From Gp1-AA122 sp035631655 (GTDB taxonomy: Bacteria > Acidobacteriota > Terriglobia > Terriglobales > Acidobacteriaceae), in NCBI GenBank assembly GCA_035631655.1, contig DASQIH010000241.1:112502-176501 (forward strand): 64,000 nucleotides of DNA, written 5' to 3'. Both the position numbers and the translations under genes were made by a program. How positions within the stretch are numbered: position 1 is the stretch's first letter; the number at the start of each line of letters is the position of its first letter. This document shows positions 42,894-51,284 of the stretch, piece by piece. The notes beneath the pieces are model-generated. The model did not search any database. It was not told the DNA's origin and saw only the letters and a list, made by a program, of their open reading frames with translations.

Positions 42894-43336
42894 GATTCGG
42901 TATTTCCCAGGTCTCCCGACGCTCGGCCGATTTCTTCCAGGACGGGGCAGGCGTCATGGGAAGACCCGGTTCTTTTAAGTCCGCGGACGCACTTCCGCAG
43001 AGCACCCTTAAGGCCGTGCTCAAGCGTCCGCAATTCTTCGATCTTTTGCTCAACGTCGATCAGCTTGCGCTCGAGCAGTTCCTTCACATGAGAGCACGCA
43101 GGAACATGCTCGTTCCGAAGAATGAGCAGTTCACGAATTTCGCTCAGCGAGAAACCCAGTTCCTGGGACTTGCGAATGAATTTCAGCGCCTGAATCTCGC
43201 TAGGTCCGAACAGGCGAAAGCCGCCTTCTGTCCGGGTCGAGTGCTTCAACAACCGCTCCTTTTCATAGAAGCGAATCGTGTCGATGCTGAGGCCCGTCTG
43301 TTTCGCTGCTTCACCGATTCTGGCTGCCTGCTGCAT
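42890..43336 (-). CDS. merR: MerR-type mercury-responsive regulator
   Basis: A 148-residue regulator with the winged helix start ARIGEAAKQTGLSIDTIRFY and the three metal-binding Cys of MerR: PACSHVKE, LRKCVRG and HDACPVLEE. The start shown (43336, MQQAARIGEA) has an AAAGAGAG ribosome site. An ATG six codons earlier (43354) lies only a few bases past the -10 box, so it would be nearly leaderless. The gene heads the mercury operon on the minus strand and carries its own operator. Confidence 0.88.
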   Translation of the reverse strand: MQQAARIGEAAKQTGLSIDTIRFYEKERLLKHSTRTEGGFRLFGPSEIQALKFIRKSQELGFSLSEIRELLILRNEHVPACSHVKELLERKLIDVEQKIEELRTLEHGLKGALRKCVRGLKRTGSSHDACPVLEEIGRASGDLGNTES

Positions 43337-43358
43337 GACTCTCTTTGTACCCATGCCT

Positions 43359-43390
43359 AGAGTACACTCTGGAGTAAACTCCAGAGTCAA
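43359..43390 (-). promoter_or_regulatory. MerR-type promoter/operator of merR
   Basis: On the minus strand: -35 TTGACT (43385-43390), a 20-base spacer and -10 TACTCT (43359-43364). Overlapping the -35 box and filling most of the spacer is a perfect dyad, ACTCTGGAGT, two bases, ACTCCAGAGT (43366-43387). The overlong spacer with a dyad between the boxes is the standard MerR-family promoter, which is activated by DNA distortion. It should autoregulate merR and drive the mercury operon. Confidence 0.85.
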
Positions 43391-43452
43391 GGTTTTTTCC
43401 GCGAGCCTTGCGAACACTCGAAGAATCAGCAATATCTGGGGTTCAGGCCAGC

Positions 43453-43520
43453 GCAACGAATCTTCAGTTCTTCACCTGGTACACAAAACCATGGCAGGAT
43501 CGACAGCCACCGCGCGAGGG
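43453..43520 (-). pseudogene. 3' remnant of a second ADOP permease gene
   Basis: On the minus strand this reads RAVAVDPAMVLCTR and a stop at 43472, matching the end of the ADOP permease (RRAAAVDPAIALRTE). Similarity continues past the stop (43453-43471 versus 44432-44448), so the same flank was copied. Only about 65 bases remain. It lies between the methyltransferase and the merR promoter. Confidence 0.6.
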
Positions 43521-43600
43521 ACCGTTCACACGAGCGATGTCTCACTGGTCGAATCCTGTAGGATGTTTTCAGTATTGGCACTCGGCCAGCCGTACACGCC

Positions 43601-44377
43601 ATAAAGCGGGTCGACTACGACAGAATCGCGCATGACTACGACGAGCGGCAACGGGACCACGTCGTCGATGAGCATCTGCTTGCTTTCCTAAACCACCGAG
43701 GGGATACGCTTGCGTCCTCAAGGCGTATCCTGGACATCGGCTGTGGCACAGGGAAACAACTAGCAGCCAATCGTCAGCATCTCCCCGGTCTCGCCATGGT
43801 CGGCGTCGACCGGTTCGAAGGCATGCTACGGATCGCCCGAAAACGGTATCCCGAGTTGGCTTGGATCCAGGCGGATGGCGCCGCTCTACCGCTGTTGTCG
43901 CAAATTTGTGACTACGCCACGAGTCAATTCTCGTACCCGCATGTTCGGAATCCGCATCGGTTGTTGGAGGAAGTGTTCCGGGTTCTCAAGCCCCGTGGCC
44001 GCTTCGTTATGACCAACATCGATCCGTGGTCGATGCTGGGCTGGGCAATCTACCGGTACTTCCCTGAGGCTTTGACGCTGGATCAGCAGGACTTTCTCCC
44101 CGTCGAACGATTCGTGGGGCTGATGCAAGACACGGGCTTCCGGGATGTGGGCGCCCGGCGAGAGAGTCGGCCGAGCCGGGAGAACCTACACGAGTTTCTA
44201 GAGTTCGCATCTGCGCGCCATCGTGCGTCGCAACTGATGGCCATTTCTGATCAAGCGTACGCCGCTGGCCTGCGCAGGCTGGAGGAGGACATCGCCAAAG
44301 ATCCGCCCGGCGCATCCACTCCGCTGGCGTCCGAGTTCGTGCTGGTGACCGTCACGGGAGATAAGGCACCGCTCTGA
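43601..44377 (+). CDS. Class I SAM-dependent methyltransferase lacking a normal start codon
   Basis: The coding frame begins before the first ATG at 43796. From 43601 it reads IKRVDYDRIAHDYDERQRDH, then the SAM-binding motif RILDIGCGTGKQLAANRQ, then MVGVDRFEGMLRIARKR, PHVRNPHRLLEEVFRVLKPR and FVLVTVTGD. The preceding stop is at about 43558, and no ATG, GTG or TTG lies between it and 43796, which is past the SAM motif. ATA at 43601 sits where a start would be expected and may be a mutated ATG. It is therefore either dead at the start or starts at a non-standard codon. Confidence 0.65.
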   Translation: MKRVDYDRIAHDYDERQRDHVVDEHLLAFLNHRGDTLASSRRILDIGCGTGKQLAANRQHLPGLAMVGVDRFEGMLRIARKRYPELAWIQADGAALPLLSQICDYATSQFSYPHVRNPHRLLEEVFRVLKPRGRFVMTNIDPWSMLGWAIYRYFPEALTLDQQDFLPVERFVGLMQDTGFRDVGARRESRPSRENLHEFLEFASARHRASQLMAISDQAYAAGLRRLEEDIAKDPPGASTPLASEFVLVTVTGDKAPL

Positions 44378-44448
44378 CCGAACGATCGCCCGAAAGACTA
44401 TCCGGGCAACATCAGAGGTTCCAAGCGAGCGCAAGTAATCTCGCTTCT

Positions 44449-46887
44449 TCACTCGGTGCGCAAAGCGATGGCGGGATCGACAGCCGCCGCGCGCCGGGCT
44501 GGCGCGTATGCCGACACGATGGCCGTCGCGATGATCACCACCAGTGTCCCCACGTAGATCCAGGGATCGGATGGACCAACTCCAAACAGAGAGGCGGACA
44601 GCAAGCGGGCGACTATCAAGGAGGCCGGCACGCCGATCGCCGTCGCGATCAGAGCGAGCGTAAGGCTTTCGCGAACGACGCTCCGCAACACGTCCCGCGG
44701 CTCAGCCCCTAAGGCCATTCGCACACCAATTTCCTGCGTGCGCTGGCCGACCGTATACGACATGACGCCGTACACACCCGCGAGCGCCAGAACGAGCGCC
44801 ATACCGGCGAAGCCGGCGAGCAGCAACATCTGGAAGCGTCGCTCCGCAACCGACGCAGAAATCAGCTCGTCCATCGTCCGAACGTTATAAATAGGTTGCT
44901 CGGAATCGAGGTCGCGTACTGCGGCGCGGATTGCGGGCACCAAAGCACGCGGAGCTGAGGTTGACGTGCGGACGACGACCGTCATGAAGTTGTATGCCAG
45001 CTGCTCACTGGGTACGTAGATGATTGGCGGAACTGCGGCGTCGAATCCCTTGTTGCGCACGTCCCGTACAACCCCGACGACCTCGGCTTCAAGCTCGAAG
45101 CCCACCTTGAATCGGCCTCCGATAGCGCGGCTTCCCGACCAGCGCCGCGCCGCGGTTTCATTCACGATTGCGACTCTAGGGGCCTGCTTGCCGTCCCGCT
45201 CCGTGAAACGGCGTCCGGCGATTAGCGGAATCCCGAGTGTCCGGAAGTACTCTGGCCCGACCAGCTGGACATCAGCCGCTGGTGCCGATGGGTCGTTCAA
45301 TTCGCCGACGACTGAAAAACTGGTAGTAAAGTCCCGCTCGCCAAGCGGTGGCGAGTTGACCATCGTTATAGAACGTACCTCCGGAAACCGCTGAACCCGC
45401 TGCAGCAACTCATCGAAAAATGTCGTCCGTTGCTCTTGTTTCGTGTACTTCGTACCCATGGGAAGCTCGATCTGAAGTGTGAGCAACCGCTCCGGTTCAA
45501 AACCGGGATCCACCCCCAGCAGTTCCTTAAAGCTGCGCATGAGCAGGCCGGCACCCACGAGAAGCACGAACGTAAGCGTGAGCTCCGAAAGTACGAGCGC
45601 CTGGCGCAAACGACGTCCCGGGGCAACACCCCGGCCGCGCGAGCCGTGCCGTAACCCGCTTATCAGGTCAACCGAGGATGCGTTGAGGACAGGCGCCAGG
45701 CCGAACAGAAATCCAGCCGTAACAGAAACGAGAAAAGCGAACAATAACACTGGCGTATCGACTACGATCTCGTCGAGCCTTGGGAGCCGGCTCGGCGCAA
45801 GCCACACGAGGAGCTTGATTCCGCCGTGGGCCAGCAGCACTCCGGCAATTCCTCCGATAGTGGCCAGAAGCACGCTCTCGGTCAGGATCGGCCCCACAAT
45901 CGCTCGGCGGGGTGCGCCTAACGCGCGACGGACAGCTACTTCGCCACGACGGTCGCTCGCGCGGGCGAGCAACATGTTCGCCACGTTGGTACACGCGATG
46001 AGTAGCACAAGCGTGACCGCACCCAACAGCACGAGCAAAGCGGGACGCGACTGACGCACAACCTGCTCACGCAGAGGAATAAGGTTAACGCTCCAACCCT
46101 TATTCGTATCAGGATATGTCTGCTCCATGCCTGAAGTGATCGTCAGCAACTCCTGTCGCGCGGTTTCGACGGACACACCGGGTTTCAAGCGCCCCACGAC
46201 TCGCAGATTTCGGGACCCTCGCCCACCTGTTTGGTTATCGTCGGGCACGAGCGGGCGCCAGAGATCGACACGTTCACCAAACGCTAACATCCCGGGTGCC
46301 CGGAACTCTGAAGCGAGGATTCCAACGACGGTGTACGGAAAGCCGTTTACCTGCACCGCGCGACCGACGAGCGATGGGTCGCCTCCAAAACGCCGCTGCC
46401 AAAGCGCGTGACTTAGGATGGCGACACGATGTTTGCCCGCGATGTTTTCCTCGGGCAAGAAACTGCGGCCGTGCGCGAGTCGCACTCCCATGACCTCGAA
46501 GAATCCAGATGTCACGCGCGCGACCGGTACACGCTCCGGCTCCGCGCCGCCCGTCAGGTTTACATCTCCATTGGGGAATGCCCAAAACGCAGCGAGAGTC
46601 TCGAAGGACTTTGAGGCTTCACGCCAGTCCCGAAAGTCCGGGTACGAGACACGTGTCTCACTGATCCCTCGCGTTGCATCTTTGCCCCAGATCATTACGA
46701 GGCGCTCGGGGCTCGGGTAAGGTAAGGGGCGCAGCAGGACCGTGTTGACGACGCTGAAGATTGCGGTATTCGCGCCAATCCCAAGCGCGAGTGTTCCCAC
46801 GACGACTAGAGCGAAACCCGGACGCCGTGCGAGCCGGCGAAACGTCAAGCGCACTTCGCGAAGAAAGTCCGTCACACGATCCACCAC
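44449..46887 (-). CDS. ADOP-family ABC permease (FtsX/MacB-like)
   Basis: An 812-residue permease of the acidobacterial ADOP type. A short charged N-terminus (DFLREVRLTFRRLARRPGFA) leads into the first helix (VVGTLALGIGANTAIFSVVN). A large periplasmic domain, three clustered helices, a second FtsX-type half (VGQRTQEIGVRMALGAEPRD) and the end RRAAAVDPAIALRTE follow. No ABC ATPase is next to it, as is common for ADOP proteins. The start is a GTG at 46887. A MerR-type promoter stands 43 bases upstream, which is unexpected for this family. Confidence 0.9.
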   Translation of the reverse strand: MVDRVTDFLREVRLTFRRLARRPGFALVVVGTLALGIGANTAIFSVVNTVLLRPLPYPSPERLVMIWGKDATRGISETRVSYPDFRDWREASKSFETLAAFWAFPNGDVNLTGGAEPERVPVARVTSGFFEVMGVRLAHGRSFLPEENIAGKHRVAILSHALWQRRFGGDPSLVGRAVQVNGFPYTVVGILASEFRAPGMLAFGERVDLWRPLVPDDNQTGGRGSRNLRVVGRLKPGVSVETARQELLTITSGMEQTYPDTNKGWSVNLIPLREQVVRQSRPALLVLLGAVTLVLLIACTNVANMLLARASDRRGEVAVRRALGAPRRAIVGPILTESVLLATIGGIAGVLLAHGGIKLLVWLAPSRLPRLDEIVVDTPVLLFAFLVSVTAGFLFGLAPVLNASSVDLISGLRHGSRGRGVAPGRRLRQALVLSELTLTFVLLVGAGLLMRSFKELLGVDPGFEPERLLTLQIELPMGTKYTKQEQRTTFFDELLQRVQRFPEVRSITMVNSPPLGERDFTTSFSVVGELNDPSAPAADVQLVGPEYFRTLGIPLIAGRRFTERDGKQAPRVAIVNETAARRWSGSRAIGGRFKVGFELEAEVVGVVRDVRNKGFDAAVPPIIYVPSEQLAYNFMTVVVRTSTSAPRALVPAIRAAVRDLDSEQPIYNVRTMDELISASVAERRFQMLLLAGFAGMALVLALAGVYGVMSYTVGQRTQEIGVRMALGAEPRDVLRSVVRESLTLALIATAIGVPASLIVARLLSASLFGVGPSDPWIYVGTLVVIIATAIVSAYAPARRAAAVDPAIALRTE

Positions 46888-46929
46888 GGCTCAACTTGGC
46901 CTTCAGAGACGGTCCCCATGCCTAAGGTG

Positions 46930-46961
46930 ATCATACAGTCTGGAGTCAACTCTAGAGTCAA
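46930..46961 (-). promoter_or_regulatory. Second MerR-type promoter, upstream of the ADOP permease
   Basis: On the minus strand: -35 TTGACT (46956-46961), a 20-base spacer and -10 TATGAT (46930-46935). The overlapping dyad AGTCTGGAGT, two bases, ACTCTAGAGT (46937-46958) differs from a perfect repeat at two positions. Box sequences, spacing and dyad match the merR promoter, and TAGGCATGGG follows the -10 in both. The two promoters are evident paralogous copies, so the same or a related regulator should act here. Confidence 0.8.
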
Positions 46962-46981
46962 GAGGGCTCTGGATGATTCGA

Positions 46982-47999
46982 TTATGCCAGCAATTTCACT
47001 ACTGCCACACGTCTTTTATCACGCGCTACGTCCAGGGCGGTGTGACCGTGACGATCTTTCACTCGGGGGTCGGCTCCCCGCTTGAGCAGAGCTGCAACGA
47101 TGCTGACAACTCCTCGCGAGGCTGCCTGATGAAGCGGCGTCCATCCGTCCTTCTCGCTGGCAGTGTTCGAATCGGCACCCTTTTCCAGAAGCCACTCGGC
47201 GGAGCTGAGGCGACCCCAATGAATGGCAACATGGAGCAGCGTCTCACCGCCCCACATGACCGGATTCAGTTCCGCTCCCCGTGTCAAGAGCGCTTCGGCA
47301 AAGCTGTAGTTGCAGCCGGTGAGAAGCACATCCCGGAACATATCGTTCGGATCAGCGCCGTGATCAAGTAGAAGCTCGGCCACGGGTTGGTTTCGCGTTG
47401 CGAGTTTGATTGGCGTAACTGCGTGTCCGAGCTTGGATGCCTTCGCATTTGGATCGGCGCTATCAGCGACAAGCCGGGCAGCGATCTTGACGAGTTCGGG
47501 CCTGCCGAGAGCTGAACCGGCGCAGTAGTGGAGCGTCGTCAAACTGTTTGTGTCGATTCCCGTTGTTGCCCTTGCGGTCTTTCCAATCGCCGCAGCCGCG
47601 AAACGGTCAACTTTTGCCCCGTGCCGAACTAGCGTTTCAACGACCTGCGGGCGCCCGGAGAATGCAGCCCTCACCAATGGCGTTATCTGGAGCCATGTGC
47701 CCCGAGCCTCGACGTCCCGCACCCGAGCGGATCAGTACTTCGATTACCTCGTGGTGCCCCTGTTCCACCGCGCGATGAAGCGGCCGGTTCTGCTCGCTGC
47801 TAGACATCGCGTTAACGTCCGCTCCGTGCTTAATGAGCACTTCCACGACTTGCCCGAAGCCCTTGTAACTTGCGTCCATGATCGGCCGCCAGTCCCGAGC
47901 TGCGTCTGGCGAGTTTCGCAGGATTACGCGTACAGTGCTGAGATCGCCCATCGCACTTGCGCAGACCAACATCCGAACTGCTTCCGGAGTCTTCGCCAT
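46982..47999 (-). pseudogene. Ankyrin-repeat protein gene with one frameshift
   Basis: Two overlapping frames together encode about 338 residues of ankyrin repeats. The first (from 47999) has SAMGDLSTVRVILRNSPDAA and VVEVLIKHGADVNAMSSSEQ. The second holds TLVRHGAKVD, ELLLDHGADPND, WLLEKGADSNTASEKDGWTP and ALLKRGADPRVKDRHGHTAL. They join at IRSGAG/RDVEARG near 47720: removing one G from a GGG run gives IRSGADVEARGTW, the canonical ankyrin turn. The length, 1018 bases, is 339 codons plus one base. Confidence 0.75.
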
Positions 48000-48051
48000 C
48001 GCTAGCCGTCTGATCCTTCCTGCACACCGCATCCGCGGGTTTCGTTCGGAA

Positions 48052-48609
48052 TCATTTTCTCAGGCGATCTGCCAGTGAGGCAGCATCTTCTTTCTCAATG
48101 CGCAGAAGCTGGTGCTGAATTCCCTCCTCCACGAAATCTCTGACGTAGCTGAATCCTGCGGCTTTGGACGCACCGAGTGCACGATGATTCAGGCTGTCGT
48201 GGGCGATCCAGCATATTTTCTCTTCGGGAAAGAGTGAAAACGCGACGTCAAGGAGAAATTTCGGGAGGATGAGAGGGCCCCATCCCTTTCCGATGTATGC
48301 GGCTTCCCCGATGAACAGATCGACGCTAATGCCGGCACGCTCGCCGATCGTTGCCGCGTACTCCGGCCAGTCCATAACCCGATAGGTCTGGATGCATCCA
48401 ATAGGATCACCCGACGCGACCAAGAAACACTTGGTCGGTGAATCCGGCCTTAGTCGTGGAATGTACTTGTCTCGCACGCCCTCCCAAGTCGGTCGCTTAC
48501 GTTGGTAGAACTCTCGCACGTGCGGCTCGCTCCGCCATCTGTAAAGGATCGCAAGGTCGCTTTCCTTAAGTGGTTCGAAGCTCAGGCTACGATAGCGAAT
48601 CGACTCCAT
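48052..48609 (-). CDS. GNAT acetyltransferase, AAC(6')-like
   Basis: A 185-residue acetyltransferase of the Acetyltransf_8 kind. SDLAILYRWRSEPHVREFYQ, GDPIGCIQTYRVMDWPEY, AYIGKGWGPLILPKFLLDV and KICWIAHDSLNHRALGASKA match the order of motifs in aminoglycoside 6'-N-acetyltransferases, including the acetyl-CoA loop GKGWG. Relatives also include siderophore-biosynthesis acetyltransferases. The substrate is not proved, but an APH-like gene and a second AAC(6')-like gene lie close by. Confidence 0.72.
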   Translation of the reverse strand: MESIRYRSLSFEPLKESDLAILYRWRSEPHVREFYQRKRPTWEGVRDKYIPRLRPDSPTKCFLVASGDPIGCIQTYRVMDWPEYAATIGERAGISVDLFIGEAAYIGKGWGPLILPKFLLDVAFSLFPEEKICWIAHDSLNHRALGASKAAGFSYVRDFVEEGIQHQLLRIEKEDAASLADRLRK

Positions 48610-48725
48610 CGCCTCATCCTACCTTGCAACGTCCATCTGAAGCAGGGTTACACCCCACCGAATCCAGCAAATAACTTCGCTCGACGCCTACCGGTCGAGC
48701 TTTATGGCTCTGCGATACTGGCTAC

Positions 48726-49253
48726 GTGAATTCCGGCAATTCCGCGGCGTGCCTCTTTCACGTCAGCGAAGAATCAAACCTGTGTGTTTTTCAGCCACGT
48801 CGCCTGGAGGGTGGCTCAGTCAACGATCCTGTTGTGTGGGCGATTGATGAGCCACATCTGGTCAATTATTTGCTTCCACGTGACTGTCCCAGAGTTACAT
48901 TCGCCCCTGGCGTGCAAACTTCGGAAACTGATCTGGCGCGCTTTTTTCCGGCTGGCCTTCGGCGGGTCATCGCGATCGAGGCAGAATGGCTTTCCCGAGC
49001 CATGGACGTTGTGCTGTACGTTTACAACATGCCAGCGCAGACCTTCGAGCTCTTTGACGCAGGCGCCGGCTACTGGTTATCGCGGGAACCTGTGGCGCCG
49101 GAACGCGGTACGGAAATGCACTCCCCGATACGCGAAATCTCTCGTCGGGGCGCCGAAGTGCGCGTCTTAGATAGTCTTTGGGCACTGCACGAAGCTGTGG
49201 CCGACTCGACACTGGAATTCTCTATGATTCGGATGCGGAACGCGAAGAGATAA
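48726..49253 (+). CDS. DUF6886 family protein
   Basis: A 175-residue soluble protein with family hallmarks: LFHVSEESNLCVFQPR, VVWAIDEPHLVNYLLPRDCP, GYWLSREPVAPE, and at the end STLEFSMIRMRNAKR. The start is a GTG at 48726. The family function is unknown; such genes appear among small-molecule-modifying enzyme genes. It stands alone on the plus strand between two minus-strand acetyltransferase genes. Confidence 0.75.
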   Translation: MNSGNSAACLFHVSEESNLCVFQPRRLEGGSVNDPVVWAIDEPHLVNYLLPRDCPRVTFAPGVQTSETDLARFFPAGLRRVIAIEAEWLSRAMDVVLYVYNMPAQTFELFDAGAGYWLSREPVAPERGTEMHSPIREISRRGAEVRVLDSLWALHEAVADSTLEFSMIRMRNAKR

Positions 49254-49318
49254 ACGAGCGTAAGCCGTGTCGTAAGAGTGGGGAGGGTCACCCACCGAGA
49301 CGGCGCCTGGTGAGCCCC

Positions 49319-49763
49319 TCAGAGTTGTTTTCTGAAACAGATGATGCGAGTGATCTCGTGAAAACCGAGCGACTCATGAGCTACGGCCTTTCCGGTATTG
49401 CCTATCTCGGTATCCGATGCGATTTCCGTACAACCCCTGGGCTCGGGCCCACTCCTCTGCTGCCCCTACAAGAGCGGCTCCGATTCCTGTTCCCCGTGCA
49501 AAATCCTCCACAAACCAACCCTCAAGGTATGCAACCCGGCCAGAGTAGCACCCTTCCGCGTATGGACGGATTGAAAGTTCAGCGAAGCCGAGAGAGCGCC
49601 CCGAGTCTTCGCTCGCGATAAGTACCTCGGCCTGGTTGCGACGCTGCTCATGGAAGTAAAGTTCAATCTCCGCAACGTGCTCGTCCGGAGATGATGGCCA
49701 AAGCGTTTGGCGCATGCGCGCCCAATCTGAGGCATCATTCGGCCGAACGGAGCGGATTAGCAT
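49319..49763 (-). pseudogene. AAC(6')-I-like acetyltransferase with one frameshift
   Basis: The N-terminal frame carries LIRSVRPNDASDWARMRQTL, GFAELSIRPYAEGCYSGRVA and YLEGWFVEDFARGTGIGAAL, the pattern of AAC(6')-I enzymes. It goes off at EEWARAQG. In the next frame the expected C-terminus continues: CTEIASDTEIGNTG, HESLGFHEITRIICFRKQL and a stop at 49319. Removing one G from the GGGG run near 49440 joins the two. The length, 445 bases, is 148 codons plus one base. The gene is inactive as written but would be full-length with that single change. Confidence 0.75.
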
Positions 49764-49767
49764 GTTG

Positions 49768-50751
49768 TTATCGGTCGGACTCTCCCGTTGGAAGCAACTG
49801 CCTTAGCCGATGCCATGCTGCCTCCTGCTGGCCCTCCAGCGCCCGACCGGCTCCGTCCAGGATCGTGCCGATTTGGTCCACAATCGAGAAGTACTGGAGC
49901 TTACGCCCAAGCAGTTCGAGATCTTCATGCCCGTATTTCCGCCCCACTTCTTGCGCAAACCCGGGGCCGAAGTCCAAGGACAGATACATGAAGTCGTAGT
50001 CGGGATCGCCCCAGTTTACGTCCCCAAAGTCGAGTACAGCGACAACCACGTCGTCTTCCACGAGGATATGATCGCACGAGAGATCGGCATGAAGAACGAC
50101 AGGCCGGAACGAGAAGTTGCCCGGTGTGCGGAGACGCATTTCCAACTCTCGGCGTAAGGCGGTTCCTTCTAAGAAGGGAAGTTTCGGAATGATCTCGTGG
50201 GCTGCGCGAGATAGGTACTCTTCCGCGACCGTGCGCTCATCCTCGCGCGGCAAGCGCGACGCGAGATCGCCACTCGGCTGGAGCGTGTGAAGCGCCTTTA
50301 AGAACCGGGCGATGTCGGCCGCCGCGGTTGCTCGCTTCTCGCTGTTCAGGACCTTGAGGTCCAAAGCGTGACCGGGGAGATATTGGTAAACAGCGTATCC
50401 GTGTGGGGCGGCTGTTGAATCCGGAGCGACGCTGCGATATCGAGGTACCGCGAGAGGCAGATCGGGTGCCGCGGACCCAAGAAATGCGATCTCACGGTTG
50501 AGTTCCTCCCAGTTCTCCCGGCGCTTTGGGAACCGGAAGACCAATTCGTCATTGACCAGGAACACGCGCGAGTTCCAGCCTTCGCCGAGACGACGCACAG
50601 ATCGGATGGAGAGGCCCGGGTTCTCGACTTCGATGCTTATCCAATCCACAATCACAGATTCCCCGTGAACCTCTTCGCAGCCTGCAACCATGGACGAACC
50701 ACTTCTCCCGTAGTACGCCTCGCAGGTGGTCCTCGGACTTGCCGTGTACAC
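49768..50751 (-). CDS. Aminoglycoside-phosphotransferase-like kinase
   Basis: The open frame encodes up to 327 residues of an APH-type kinase. Motifs in order: RRLGEGWNSRVFLVNDELVF with the ATP-site Lys in RFPKRREN, the catalytic loop VVLHADLSCDHIL, and the metal-binding AVLDFGDVNWGDPDYDF. The first 35 or so residues are weakly family-like, so the true start may be later. Relatives phosphorylate aminoglycosides, but the wider family also acts on other hydroxyl substrates. It lies four bases from the frameshifted AAC(6')-like gene. Confidence 0.75.
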   Translation of the reverse strand: MYTASPRTTCEAYYGRSGSSMVAGCEEVHGESVIVDWISIEVENPGLSIRSVRRLGEGWNSRVFLVNDELVFRFPKRRENWEELNREIAFLGSAAPDLPLAVPRYRSVAPDSTAAPHGYAVYQYLPGHALDLKVLNSEKRATAAADIARFLKALHTLQPSGDLASRLPREDERTVAEEYLSRAAHEIIPKLPFLEGTALRRELEMRLRTPGNFSFRPVVLHADLSCDHILVEDDVVVAVLDFGDVNWGDPDYDFMYLSLDFGPGFAQEVGRKYGHEDLELLGRKLQYFSIVDQIGTILDGAGRALEGQQEAAWHRLRQLLPTGESDR

Positions 50752-50820
50752 TCGATTGTACCGTCGGGCTCGCGAAACATCTAAGGATCAAGCACTTGTG
50801 ATAGCATCGTTTTAATACGG

Positions 50821-51123
50821 ATGTTGCGCCAGCACAAAAGCGCGTTGCTGATGGCGTGTGCCATTCTGCTAGCAGTACTGCCTCTCATTGAACTCGTAGA
50901 TCATTGGGAAACCTATGGGTCCGACCCCGAATTCGTTTCGGTTTGTACCGTCGTAGGGATTGCCTTTGGCTTTGCTTTGCTATTCCGCCGCACTATCCTC
51001 TACCTCTCTAGCGGACTTCTGGCAGGACGTTGCTCGTTCAGCGGATCGACAGTAGCCATCCAATTCTTCCCTGACGTGGTTCCTACCGTCTCTCCCCCCG
51101 TCCGAGCGCCGATCCGGATCTAG
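50821..51123 (+). CDS. Small hydrophobic membrane protein, unknown function
   Basis: A 100-residue open frame with two hydrophobic segments (LLMACAILLAVLPLIELVDH; VSVCTVVGIAFGFALLFRR) and a Pro-rich tail. The length and layout are typical of small membrane proteins ahead of CusCBA-type operons. No clear ribosome site is seen before the ATG, and the tail may be frameshifted. Confidence in it being a gene is moderate. Confidence 0.45.
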   Translation: MLRQHKSALLMACAILLAVLPLIELVDHWETYGSDPEFVSVCTVVGIAFGFALLFRRTILYLSSGLLAGRCSFSGSTVAIQFFPDVVPTVSPPVRAPIRI

Positions 51124-51284
51124 ACACAACCCTTATCCTTGAGCACACCGGTGGGACGGGTGCGCTTACGCTCGTGTGTCAACGGGCTGAGCTGTCTCTT
51201 TCCACCCAAGTTTATTGGTCAGAAGACGGTCGGTAGTGGAGCGTTCGTCGCCAACTCCCTGACCGCCGAGAGGATTGGGTTGAC

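Noticed and set aside
43457..43600. Candidate gene upstream of the methyltransferase on the plus strand
   Set aside because: The open frame only shadows the ADOP remnant and shares bases with the true methyltransferase frame; no start site or domain.
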